Assembly (NCBI GenBank): GCA_963663365.2
Contig: CAXXIH010000001.1
Span: 868,001-932,000, forward strand
DNA: 64,000 bases
Reading direction: 5' to 3'
Source: G963663365 sp963663365
Lineage (GTDB): Bacteria; Hinthialibacterota; Hinthialibacteria; Hinthialibacterales; G963663365
The notes under the pieces were generated by a model, which ran no database searches, was not told where the DNA came from, and worked only from the letters and a program-made list of their open reading frames with translations. The translations under genes and the position numbers were made by a program. Below, piece by piece: positions 24,547-31,798 of this stretch. Each line of letters starts with the position of its first letter. Position 1 is the first letter of the stretch.

Positions 24547-26112
24547 ATGTCGATGACTGCGCGGGTCTTTTTCGCTGTTTTTGTGTTGTATCTGCTTTTG
24601 GCCGGACCGGCAGTTGGTTGGGAGGATTCCGCCGAGATGGTGACGGCGGGGCGGTTTTTGACTCCTATGCATCCACCCGGCGCGCCGTTGCCTGTGCTGG
24701 TTGCAAATGTCGCACAACGAATTCCTTTCGGCTCCGCGCCTTACCGGTTGCACCTATTCCAGGCACTGCTTGGTGCAGGATTATGTGCGGGCCTATTCCA
24801 CTACTTAGAAAGCAAGACCTCATTGTTTCCGGCTTTCTTGGGTGCATTTGTTTTTGCTTTTTTTCTTTTGCCGGTTGTTGTGACGGCTGAAGTCTATGTT
24901 TTGGCTTTGACGTTGTTTTTTTTTATGGCCGTGTTGGTCGAGCGTTGGTGGCTGGCCGGGCGCCGCGCACGGTGTTCGGATCATCTCTTGGCCGCCTTTG
25001 CTTTGGGCCTGGCGCTTTCATGCAGTGCGCTTTTATTGCCCTATATCCTTATACCTGTTGTTGTTTTTGCGCTTGACCGCAAGGACCGCCGGAAGGTTTT
25101 TGTTTTGTGGGGATTCGGGCTTTCGCTCGGAATGCTCCCGTATTTGCTCTTGCCTTTCCGGGATTTGCACCCGAGTTTTTTATCACCACCGAATCTCTCT
25201 TCATGGCATGAATTGTCCGGTTTTGTATCCGGTTCTAACTTTCGCAAACAGTTCGCCGCCGGATCATACACACCGTCTTCCTCGGCTTGGCTGTGGGGCG
25301 GTCTGGCCGCTCTTATGCCGCTACTGCTTTGGTATTTGCTGAAGAAACGAAAAGAGGCCGGAATCTGGGCGATTGGCGCTTTGCTGATGGCTCCATGGTT
25401 GATTATCCCGTCTTCGCGGTCCGGATTGCACTTTTTTCTCCCTGCGATTTTTTCAGTGGTTATTCTTGTCGTTCTTGCAGGCGAAGCTTGTGCGAAGGCC
25501 TGTAAAGCGAATTCTCAGCAAGGAATTTCAGGGCCTAAAACAGCACTGACGGTTGCCATGTTCGTGATTGTCTGTATCACCCCTTGGACTCCGCTGGGGC
25601 CGTATGGAAAGGCTTCGGGTGCTCATTCGTTTATGGAGCGTATGAGCGATGCGCTCCAGCCCGGAAGCCGGATCATCTGCGGAGAAATCGATGTGATGTT
25701 TCTTTTGTGGTATTCCCGAGGGATAGAAGGCGGTCTTGATGGTGTGGAAATCGATCCTCTTGTTTTTACGGATAAGACTGTTGTGTGGAATCAGCTTCTT
25801 GAAAAGCCTCCCCGGCCCGGCACTTGGTTCGATTTGGATCTGCTTGATTATGCGGACCGCCATGGCAAGAATGCAGATTGGATTACGGGACTTCAGCTCG
25901 ATGGCTTGCTCTTGAGGATTCCCGATTCCCGTGAATTGCCATCTCCTGCATTTGACGAACGCCATTGGTTGGAATCGCATTTATCACATCTCGATGCCTA
26001 TGGCAGGAGACAACTCGGCTATCGGTATCACAATCTCGCCCGTTTTTTATCGATTCATCAAACCGGCGATCCACGAGTATATGCCGCACTTTCGAAATTC
26101 CTGCTGAATTAA
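24547..26112 (+). CDS. DUF2723 family GT-C-type membrane protein
   Basis: 521 residues, about ten membrane helices in the first 350, then a soluble C-terminal domain. The N-terminal VGWEDSAEMVTAGRFLTPMHPPGAPLPVL is the DUF2723 signature: an acidic pair in the first loop followed by HPPG. Members of the family resemble protein O-mannosyl-transferases and use lipid-linked sugars. GAGA precedes the ATG at 24547. It stands alone. Its acceptor is unknown. Confidence 0.82.
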   Translation: MSMTARVFFAVFVLYLLLAGPAVGWEDSAEMVTAGRFLTPMHPPGAPLPVLVANVAQRIPFGSAPYRLHLFQALLGAGLCAGLFHYLESKTSLFPAFLGAFVFAFFLLPVVVTAEVYVLALTLFFFMAVLVERWWLAGRRARCSDHLLAAFALGLALSCSALLLPYILIPVVVFALDRKDRRKVFVLWGFGLSLGMLPYLLLPFRDLHPSFLSPPNLSSWHELSGFVSGSNFRKQFAAGSYTPSSSAWLWGGLAALMPLLLWYLLKKRKEAGIWAIGALLMAPWLIIPSSRSGLHFFLPAIFSVVILVVLAGEACAKACKANSQQGISGPKTALTVAMFVIVCITPWTPLGPYGKASGAHSFMERMSDALQPGSRIICGEIDVMFLLWYSRGIEGGLDGVEIDPLVFTDKTVVWNQLLEKPPRPGTWFDLDLLDYADRHGKNADWITGLQLDGLLLRIPDSRELPSPAFDERHWLESHLSHLDAYGRRQLGYRYHNLARFLSIHQTGDPRVYAALSKFLLN

Positions 26113-26298
26113 GGGTTATTTCAATAATTCTGCTATTTTCACCGGCTGATGTCCTTATTCAATATCATGTGCTCATAAGCGTTTGATATAATAAAAGTAG
26201 TGGTTTCAACGGTGTTCGGCTTATAGCTAAAAACTGCTACGCTGTGTTTTCGGTATAAAGCGCCGGTCGCAATTTTATTCTTGTGGAGGAATGTACGA

Positions 26299-27057
26299 AT
26301 GGCTCAACAGTCCGATTCTATGGAAACAGTTGAACACTTTGTACTTTGCGTTCTCGATGGCACCGAGACGCTTGTTCCGGCCACGATCAAGGGCAAGAGT
26401 TCCAATTCTGTTTATGCGATCACCGAATACGAACTCCCCGACCGCGCAAAAATTCATATGTTGCCCTGTGAACCGACAGACATTTTTACAGCCGAGCAGG
26501 TTGTCCATAGCCCCGGAACCCTGTCGGGCACAATTGCCTCTTTTGACCGGCAGGGCGGCTTTATTGTCCGTGTCAGTCCTGCTCATTTGGCGAAGCTGGG
26601 AAAAGACCAAGGAGACAAAGGCGTCTCAGTACAAACGCAGAAACGTAAAAAAACTCCGTCTCGATCCAAATCGGCTCATAAAGACGCTGATGGGATGCGC
26701 GAAGAAAAAGGCTCCAGTGTGCATCTCCGTTATGGCATGAGAGATGGCGTGTTGCTGGTAGAAGTCAGTGGTGTTCTCAATGTGAGCGGCGCAGCCTTAC
26801 TGGACCGGGTAGCCCGGCGCGCTTTGCGTGAGCGTTGTCCGGTTGTGCTCAGTGTTGGTCAAGTTGAGGAAATCCCCAGCGCCGGATTGGGAGTTTTAAT
26901 TGCATTAGTCCGGGATCTTCAGGAGCGCGGCTTGAACGCGGCGGTTTGCGATGCAACATCGACAGTCAAACGTGTCCTCGATATTTCACGCCTCGGTCAG
27001 TTAATCCATGCCTATTCCGACTTTGATGAGGCCCGCAATGCCCTCATGAACGGCTGA
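26299..27057 (+). CDS. STAS-domain protein (anti-sigma factor antagonist type)
   Basis: 252 residues. The C-terminal part (about 148-250) is a STAS domain: VSGVLNVSGAALLDRVARRA, then VEEIPSAGLGVLIALVRDLQ, where the Ser of IPSAG is the usual phosphorylation site. The N-terminal part (1-110) is a separate beta-rich domain that I do not recognise (PilZ-like at best), joined by a Lys/Ser-rich linker. GGAGG stands 9 bases before the ATG at 26299; a TATAAT hexamer at 26187-26192 could belong to its promoter. It may be the partner of the RsbU-type phosphatase 3 kb away. No kinase is present. Confidence 0.8.
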   Translation: MAQQSDSMETVEHFVLCVLDGTETLVPATIKGKSSNSVYAITEYELPDRAKIHMLPCEPTDIFTAEQVVHSPGTLSGTIASFDRQGGFIVRVSPAHLAKLGKDQGDKGVSVQTQKRKKTPSRSKSAHKDADGMREEKGSSVHLRYGMRDGVLLVEVSGVLNVSGAALLDRVARRALRERCPVVLSVGQVEEIPSAGLGVLIALVRDLQERGLNAAVCDATSTVKRVLDISRLGQLIHAYSDFDEARNALMNG

Positions 27058-27139
27058 TTGAAACTTCGCCGAGTTCCTTCCCCAATATCGGATTCCACGT
27101 CAAAGTAGATTCATACCGATTCTGCGTATGGAGATTTTT

Positions 27140-28048
27140 ATGACTTCACAATTTCATAAGAAACTTGCCACCGGCTGCCTGGTCGGCGATGGAGGTATGG
27201 GCACCATGCTGCAAGCGGCGGGATTACCCTCCGGGACATGTGGTGAACTTTGGAATGTTGATGAACCGGATAAGGTTACGGAAATTCAGCGGTGCTATGT
27301 TGAAGCCGGATCGGACTTGATTATCAGCAATACATTTGGTGGAAGTCCCCATAAACTCAATGCCTATGGCCTTGCCAAACGCACGGAAGAGATCAATGCG
27401 GCCGCAGCGCGTAATGCCCGCCGGGCCGTTGAGGGGACGGAATCTTGTGTGTTGGGGGATATCGGTCCCAGCGGCGCGCTCTTGGAACCATTTGGAGACA
27501 TGCCCTTCAACCAGCTTAATGAGGATTTTTCCCGTCAGGTTTCCGGGCTTCTGGATGGCGGAGTAGATGCCTTCATAATTGAGACGATGATGGATTTCAA
27601 TGAAGTGGCTTGCGCGATAGAGGCTGTGCGCGGCAAATGCGATCTGCCCATTATCATTTCGCTGTTTTTTAACCCCGATAAACAGCAGCCCGGCCAGTTT
27701 CGTACTATGTATGGCGACACGCCTGCCTCAATTGTGCAAAAAGCGGAACCGTTGGATGTGGATATTGTGGGCAGCAATTGCGGCTTAGCGATAGATGATT
27801 TTGTGGAACTGTGCAAACGCTTCCGTGAGGCCACCGCTAAGCCTTTAATGATGCAGCCGAATGCGGGGTTGGGGCATCCTGATGAAAACGGGAATGTAAT
27901 TTACGACGATCCACCCGAGCGCATGGCATCGCGTGCGGGCGAACTTTACGACAATGGCGCCACAATTGTCGGGGGGTGTTGCGGCACCGGGCCGGAATTT
28001 ATTCGCTGTGTACGCGAGATCGCAAATTTGAGACTACAGTCCTCCTAA
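27140..28048 (+). CDS. Homocysteine S-methyltransferase family protein
   Basis: 302 residues, a TIM barrel of the betaine-homocysteine / MetH N-terminal type. The start GDGGMGTMLQAAGLPSG and the zinc ligands in IVGSNCG and TIVGGCCGTGPE (three Cys) are intact. It transfers a methyl group to homocysteine to give methionine; the donor (betaine, S-methylmethionine or methyl-cobalamin protein) cannot be told, and no MetH cobalamin domains follow. ATG 27140 has GGAG 6 bases upstream; an in-frame ATG at 27128 would add four residues. Confidence 0.87.
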   Translation: MTSQFHKKLATGCLVGDGGMGTMLQAAGLPSGTCGELWNVDEPDKVTEIQRCYVEAGSDLIISNTFGGSPHKLNAYGLAKRTEEINAAAARNARRAVEGTESCVLGDIGPSGALLEPFGDMPFNQLNEDFSRQVSGLLDGGVDAFIIETMMDFNEVACAIEAVRGKCDLPIIISLFFNPDKQQPGQFRTMYGDTPASIVQKAEPLDVDIVGSNCGLAIDDFVELCKRFREATAKPLMMQPNAGLGHPDENGNVIYDDPPERMASRAGELYDNGATIVGGCCGTGPEFIRCVREIANLRLQSS

Positions 28049-28108
28049 TGTATGCCAGCCTCCATTCTTCTGCACTTGCCGGGGATTGTGAGGCCGCGTA
28101 GGTTTTTA

Positions 28109-28981
28109 ATGGGACAAGGCATGGCTACCAAGATTCCAAGAACTCAGCGCTGGAAGGCGAATGGCGTTCACCGGCTTCGTGCAGCCCACCTGCTGCCAAG
28201 CCTATTTACAAGCGGCAATGTCGCTTGTGGTGTGGCTTCTATCCTGACAGCCTGCGATGGCAAATACTACATTGCGGGCTGGCTGATTATGGCGGGTTTT
28301 GTTTTTGACGCTTTGGACGGCCGGATCGCCAAACTACTTCGTACGAGCAGCAACTTTGGGGTGCAACTCGATTCTTTGGCCGATGCCATTACGTTTGGTA
28401 TCGCCCCCGCCATTCTTTTCCGTGGGATGTTGTATCCCCCTGAGAGCCGTCTTGGGTTTTCATTGGCGATTCTTTATGCCCTTTGCACCGTCTTGAGGCT
28501 TGCCCGTTACAACGTTGGTGCATTGGATCACTCAGAAATCGCGCGCAGTCATTTTGTGGGATTGCCGTGTCCTTGTAGCGCTGCTTTGTTGGCTTCCCTT
28601 GCTGTCATGTTGCGCGAATTCGATGTCGAATTGGCCAGTGAGCCTGTAAAAATAGGGATACACATTTTAATCGGCAGTCTATCGGTGCTTATGGTAAGCC
28701 GGATTCGCTATCCCGATCTGATTGCGCTTCGTGTAAAGCGCCGCACGGCATTTAATCATCTTGTGGTGGTTGCGGTTGTGCTATCCTTGGGTGTTGTTTT
28801 TCAAGCAGAACTCATTCTGATCGGCTCGGCGGCTTTTATCATTGGTGGACCTTTTCTTTCAGCTGTGACGAAACCCAAGATTGCGGCGGATTCCAGCGAC
28901 GATAATGGTGACGACACCGAAAGTTTCCCGCTGTCCAAGCCTGAGGAAGAAGAAATCCTTGGAGAGATTGACCATGACTGA
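28109..28981 (+). CDS. pssA: CDP-diacylglycerol--serine O-phosphatidyltransferase
   Basis: About 290 residues, multi-pass membrane protein of the CDP-alcohol phosphatidyltransferase family. The catalytic motif reads FDALDGRIAKLLRTSSNFGV followed by QLDSLAD. It fits D-x2-DG-x2-AR-x8-G-x3-D-x3-D except that the Arg after Ala is Lys. It makes phosphatidylserine, the precursor of phosphatidylethanolamine. The start is uncertain: ATG 28052, 28109 or 28121; 28109 has AGG 6-7 bases upstream. The stop overlaps the next gene by eight bases. Confidence 0.85.
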   Translation: MGQGMATKIPRTQRWKANGVHRLRAAHLLPSLFTSGNVACGVASILTACDGKYYIAGWLIMAGFVFDALDGRIAKLLRTSSNFGVQLDSLADAITFGIAPAILFRGMLYPPESRLGFSLAILYALCTVLRLARYNVGALDHSEIARSHFVGLPCPCSAALLASLAVMLREFDVELASEPVKIGIHILIGSLSVLMVSRIRYPDLIALRVKRRTAFNHLVVVAVVLSLGVVFQAELILIGSAAFIIGGPFLSAVTKPKIAADSSDDNGDDTESFPLSKPEEEEILGEIDHD

Positions 28982-29261
28982 TTATCGAGTATGTACTCAA
29001 TGTGGGTTGACGGTATTTGCCGTACAGACTTCATGCCCTTCCTGCGGCGCTTCGACTGAACCGGAGGCCGATCCTCATTTAATCGAAGAGTGGCATGAAA
29101 AGGCACAGGGACTTTGTGTGGATTGCGGACAGATCACACGCGTACGACGTTTGTTGAAAGCAAAAGGTTACAATGCCAAAACACGCACACCGGAGTTTCG
29201 TTGTTATGAATGCAGCATGAAGAAGCTTGTAGATCTTCGGGAACGCGGAATTCCGGTTTGA
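28974..29261 (+). CDS. Small zinc-ribbon protein with four CxxC knuckles
   Basis: 95 residues with CTQC, CPSC, CVDC and CYEC, enough for two zinc ribbons, and a basic helical stretch between them. The ATG at 28974 lies inside the end of pssA (ATGACTGA) behind GGAGAG, so translation is coupled. No family recognised; nucleic-acid binding or a protein-protein role is possible. Confidence 0.75.
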   Translation: MTDYRVCTQCGLTVFAVQTSCPSCGASTEPEADPHLIEEWHEKAQGLCVDCGQITRVRRLLKAKGYNAKTRTPEFRCYECSMKKLVDLRERGIPV

Positions 29262-29390
29262 TGGTTTGCTGAAGATTGTCTGGCCACTGCGGACTGCGTA
29301 TTCTGTGAGTCAGCGTCAGCGATACTTGTTTTATCCGCCGGTTTGCCAAAGGCTGTAAGACAAGGGATATTTACCTAATGGAGCAGAAAA

Positions 29391-29651
29391 ATGAGTGACG
29401 ATCAGAGCGCCTCAGGTGCACCATCCATCGAAGAACGCGTATTGGAGATCATCAACAATGAGATTCGTCCTGCCATACAGATGGACGGCGGCGATATCGC
29501 GCTTGTTGGAATCGATGAGAACAATGTTGTGAATGTTCAGCTAAAAGGAGCCTGCGTTGGGTGCCCGGGAGCGGTTATGACTCTGCAAATGGGCGTCGAA
29601 CGGCGGCTCAAGCAACTCATTCCCGAGATTCAGGGTGTTGTATCTGTTTAA
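29391..29651 (+). CDS. NifU C-terminal-domain (Nfu-type) iron-sulfur carrier
   Basis: 86 residues. EIRPAIQMDGGDIALVGID followed by GACVGCPGAVMTLQMGVE is the Nfu domain, with Cys55 and Cys58 holding a bridging [4Fe-4S] cluster between two subunits. It passes clusters to apo-proteins; iron-sulfur users in the window include the Ehr small subunit and ArsS. A GGAG site is present. It ends just before a strong bidirectional terminator. Confidence 0.9.
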   Translation: MSDDQSASGAPSIEERVLEIINNEIRPAIQMDGGDIALVGIDENNVVNVQLKGACVGCPGAVMTLQMGVERRLKQLIPEIQGVVSV

Positions 29652-29684
29652 TCCTTGATCCTGGAGCACAAAGGCATACAAAAG

Positions 29685-29718
29685 AACTCCCCCAGGCCGA
29701 CGGCTTGGGGGAGTTTTT
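29685..29718. terminator. Bidirectional rho-independent terminator
   Basis: Stem ACTCCCCCA/TGGGGGAGT (with inner GCC/GGC pairs), then TTTTT on the plus strand and TTCTTTT on the minus strand. It separates the convergent Nfu gene and the response-regulator phosphatase gene. Confidence 0.9.
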
Positions 29719-29744
29719 CGTAGAGAATGGTTTACCGTATTTCC

Positions 29745-30962
29745 TTATTCCGGCGCACGGCGGATTGTCAATAACGAAACATCGTCATGAAAGGATTGTG
29801 GGGGGGCGAACTGGTGCACGTCGTCCAAGAGGCCTTTCACCAATTCGCGTGCGCTTTTTTTCCCATAATTTTTAATCGATTCAATCAGGCGTTCAGTTCC
29901 ATATAATTCCAGTGTATGCCCACGTACTTCAATCAAACCATCCGTATAAAGCACGAGTTGGTCTCCCGGATTGATTTTAATGGATTTTTCATCGTATTCA
30001 TCAATCTCTACAAGCTTCAGCGGGAAACCTCTTTCTGTGGATAATTCCTCTACTTCGCCTGTAGCCGCCCGGTAGATATACATCGGATCATGACCCGCCG
30101 AAGCGAACGTCATCTCAAAAGTCTTATGGTTCAAAATTCCATAAAACATGGTCACGTAATATGTGGGGCTTAGGTGTTCGTTTAATTTTTCGTTAAGGAC
30201 TTTGAGGGCGGTGGAGGGGTGCTTGAATGTATTGATGACATGGTTCATTAGGGTGTGTGTGATCGCCATGATGACGGCGGCTGCGGCGCCGTGCCCAGTT
30301 ACATCCGCAATCACAACGCCGTAATGGTCGTGGCCGATTTCAATTGTGTCGTAGTAATCTCCGCCTGCTCCTGCGACGCTGCTGGGATGATAAAAACATC
30401 CAAAATCGAGCGAAAGATGTTGTGGGAAGGTGCTTGGCAAGAAGTTCTTTTGGACTTCACCCACCAAGCGGAGTTCTTCTTCGATCTTTTTACGCGCCGC
30501 CATCAGTTCTTCGTTACTGCGTTGCAGCTCGCTATTGACGACATGCAGATGATGTTGAAGGTCACGGATACGCAACATGGCGCGTACCCGGGCGAGAAAT
30601 TCTTCCCGCTGAGGCGGTTTAATCAGATATTCATCCGCTCCCGAGTCCAGTCCTCGGACATGGCTTGCTTCATCGGAAAAACCGGTCAATAAGATGACCG
30701 GAACAAAATCCTCCCGGTGGCCTTCTTTGATGATCTGGCAGGCCTCGAATCCGTCCATAATGGGCATCCCTACATCCATAACCACCAAATCCGGAAGGGA
30801 TTCATTTACGGAATCGACTGCTTCTCTACCATTATGCGCTTTTCGAATCTGGTAACCTTCCATGCCGAGAATGGCTTCGAGAAATACAAGATTTTCCGGC
30901 TCATCATCGACAATCAGGATCTGCCTTCGATTATTGGGGACGCTCGATAAGGTATGTGTCAT
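29745..30962 (-). CDS. Response regulator with RsbU/SpoIIE-type serine phosphatase output
   Basis: 405 residues. The receiver domain (14-130) has the phospho-acceptor Asp63 in LVVMDVGMPIMDG and Lys115 in YLIKPP. A short coiled coil (135-175) leads to a PP2C-like SpoIIE phosphatase domain (about 190-402) with metal-binding GAGGDYYD and VIADVTGHG and the end FHDDVSLLTI. Phosphorylation should switch on dephosphorylation of a STAS-type anti-sigma antagonist; the STAS protein at 26299 is the nearest candidate. AAGGA precedes the ATG. No histidine kinase is adjacent. Confidence 0.9.
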   Translation of the reverse strand: MTHTLSSVPNNRRQILIVDDEPENLVFLEAILGMEGYQIRKAHNGREAVDSVNESLPDLVVMDVGMPIMDGFEACQIIKEGHREDFVPVILLTGFSDEASHVRGLDSGADEYLIKPPQREEFLARVRAMLRIRDLQHHLHVVNSELQRSNEELMAARKKIEEELRLVGEVQKNFLPSTFPQHLSLDFGCFYHPSSVAGAGGDYYDTIEIGHDHYGVVIADVTGHGAAAAVIMAITHTLMNHVINTFKHPSTALKVLNEKLNEHLSPTYYVTMFYGILNHKTFEMTFASAGHDPMYIYRAATGEVEELSTERGFPLKLVEIDEYDEKSIKINPGDQLVLYTDGLIEVRGHTLELYGTERLIESIKNYGKKSARELVKGLLDDVHQFAPPQSFHDDVSLLTIRRAPE

Positions 30963-31042
30963 CGCATTCCTTTATCCTATTGCCTCATACTTGTACCGCT
31001 ATCCTAGCAAGGGGATAGTGAGTGGTGCTACTGAGAATTGTC

Positions 31043-31678
31043 ATGGTAAGAATTATCGAAGCCCGATTTATCACAAGCGCAGCCAAGCCGGAACAGGCTC
31101 CGGACCATGGTTTGATCGAAATTGGCATGGTGGGCCGCAGCAATGTCGGAAAATCAAGTTTGATCAATGCGCTCTGCAACCGGCGGCGCCTTGCAAAGAC
31201 CTCAGCCACGCCGGGCAAAACCCGGCTACTGAATTTCTTCGAGGTTGAACTGCGGGAGCCGGAGGCTTCTTTTTGTCTTGTTGACTTGCCCGGCTATGGG
31301 TACGCGAAGGCCGGACGCAACGCGCAAGATGCCTGGAATGAAGCCACAGACCGCTTTTTGTCGATTCCCGAGCGTTGCCCGATCATCGTTCATCTGCTCG
31401 ATTGCCGCCATCAGCCTACCGAGCAAGACCGGCAGATGCGGGATTGGCTACTGACAACGAATCGGATGTCGATAACGGTCCTGACCAAATGCGACAAATT
31501 GAGCCGTAATCAGCTGCAAAAGCAGAGCAAAGCCATTCAGAAGGGCTTTGTTGCCCGCCCGGGTGAGACCTGGATTGCCTGTTCGGCTCTAAAAAAGCAG
31601 GGATTCGATGATCTGCTTCAGGCTCTAATCCGTGCTTTAGGAACTCTCGAAGCAGACTCTTACCCGGCTTCACCATGA
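31043..31678 (+). CDS. engB: Ribosome-biogenesis GTPase EngB (YsxC/YihA)
   Basis: 211 residues with G1 GRSNVGKSS, a switch I Thr in TSATPGKTR, G3 DLPGYG, G4 TKCDK and G5 SALKK. EngB is needed for assembly of the large ribosomal subunit. I start at ATG 31043; an in-frame GTG at 31022 would add seven residues. It is divergent from the phosphatase gene and followed by secA on the same strand after 120 bases. Confidence 0.92.
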   Translation: MVRIIEARFITSAAKPEQAPDHGLIEIGMVGRSNVGKSSLINALCNRRRLAKTSATPGKTRLLNFFEVELREPEASFCLVDLPGYGYAKAGRNAQDAWNEATDRFLSIPERCPIIVHLLDCRHQPTEQDRQMRDWLLTTNRMSITVLTKCDKLSRNQLQKQSKAIQKGFVARPGETWIACSALKKQGFDDLLQALIRALGTLEADSYPASP

Positions 31679-31798
31679 TTCCCCCGACCATAGCTGAGCC
31701 TGGTTTCACAGGTTTTGCATGATAGCCTCGTGTATGTGATCCGTTCTGCCGCTGTATCTGCGGCGATTCCGGTGTAAAGGTGAATCACGGTTGTTGAT

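Noticed and set aside
24220..24753. A 177-codon open frame on the minus strand upstream of rbsB
   Set aside because: Overlaps the 5' part of the DUF2723 gene and has the Arg/Ser/His-rich composition of a shadow frame.
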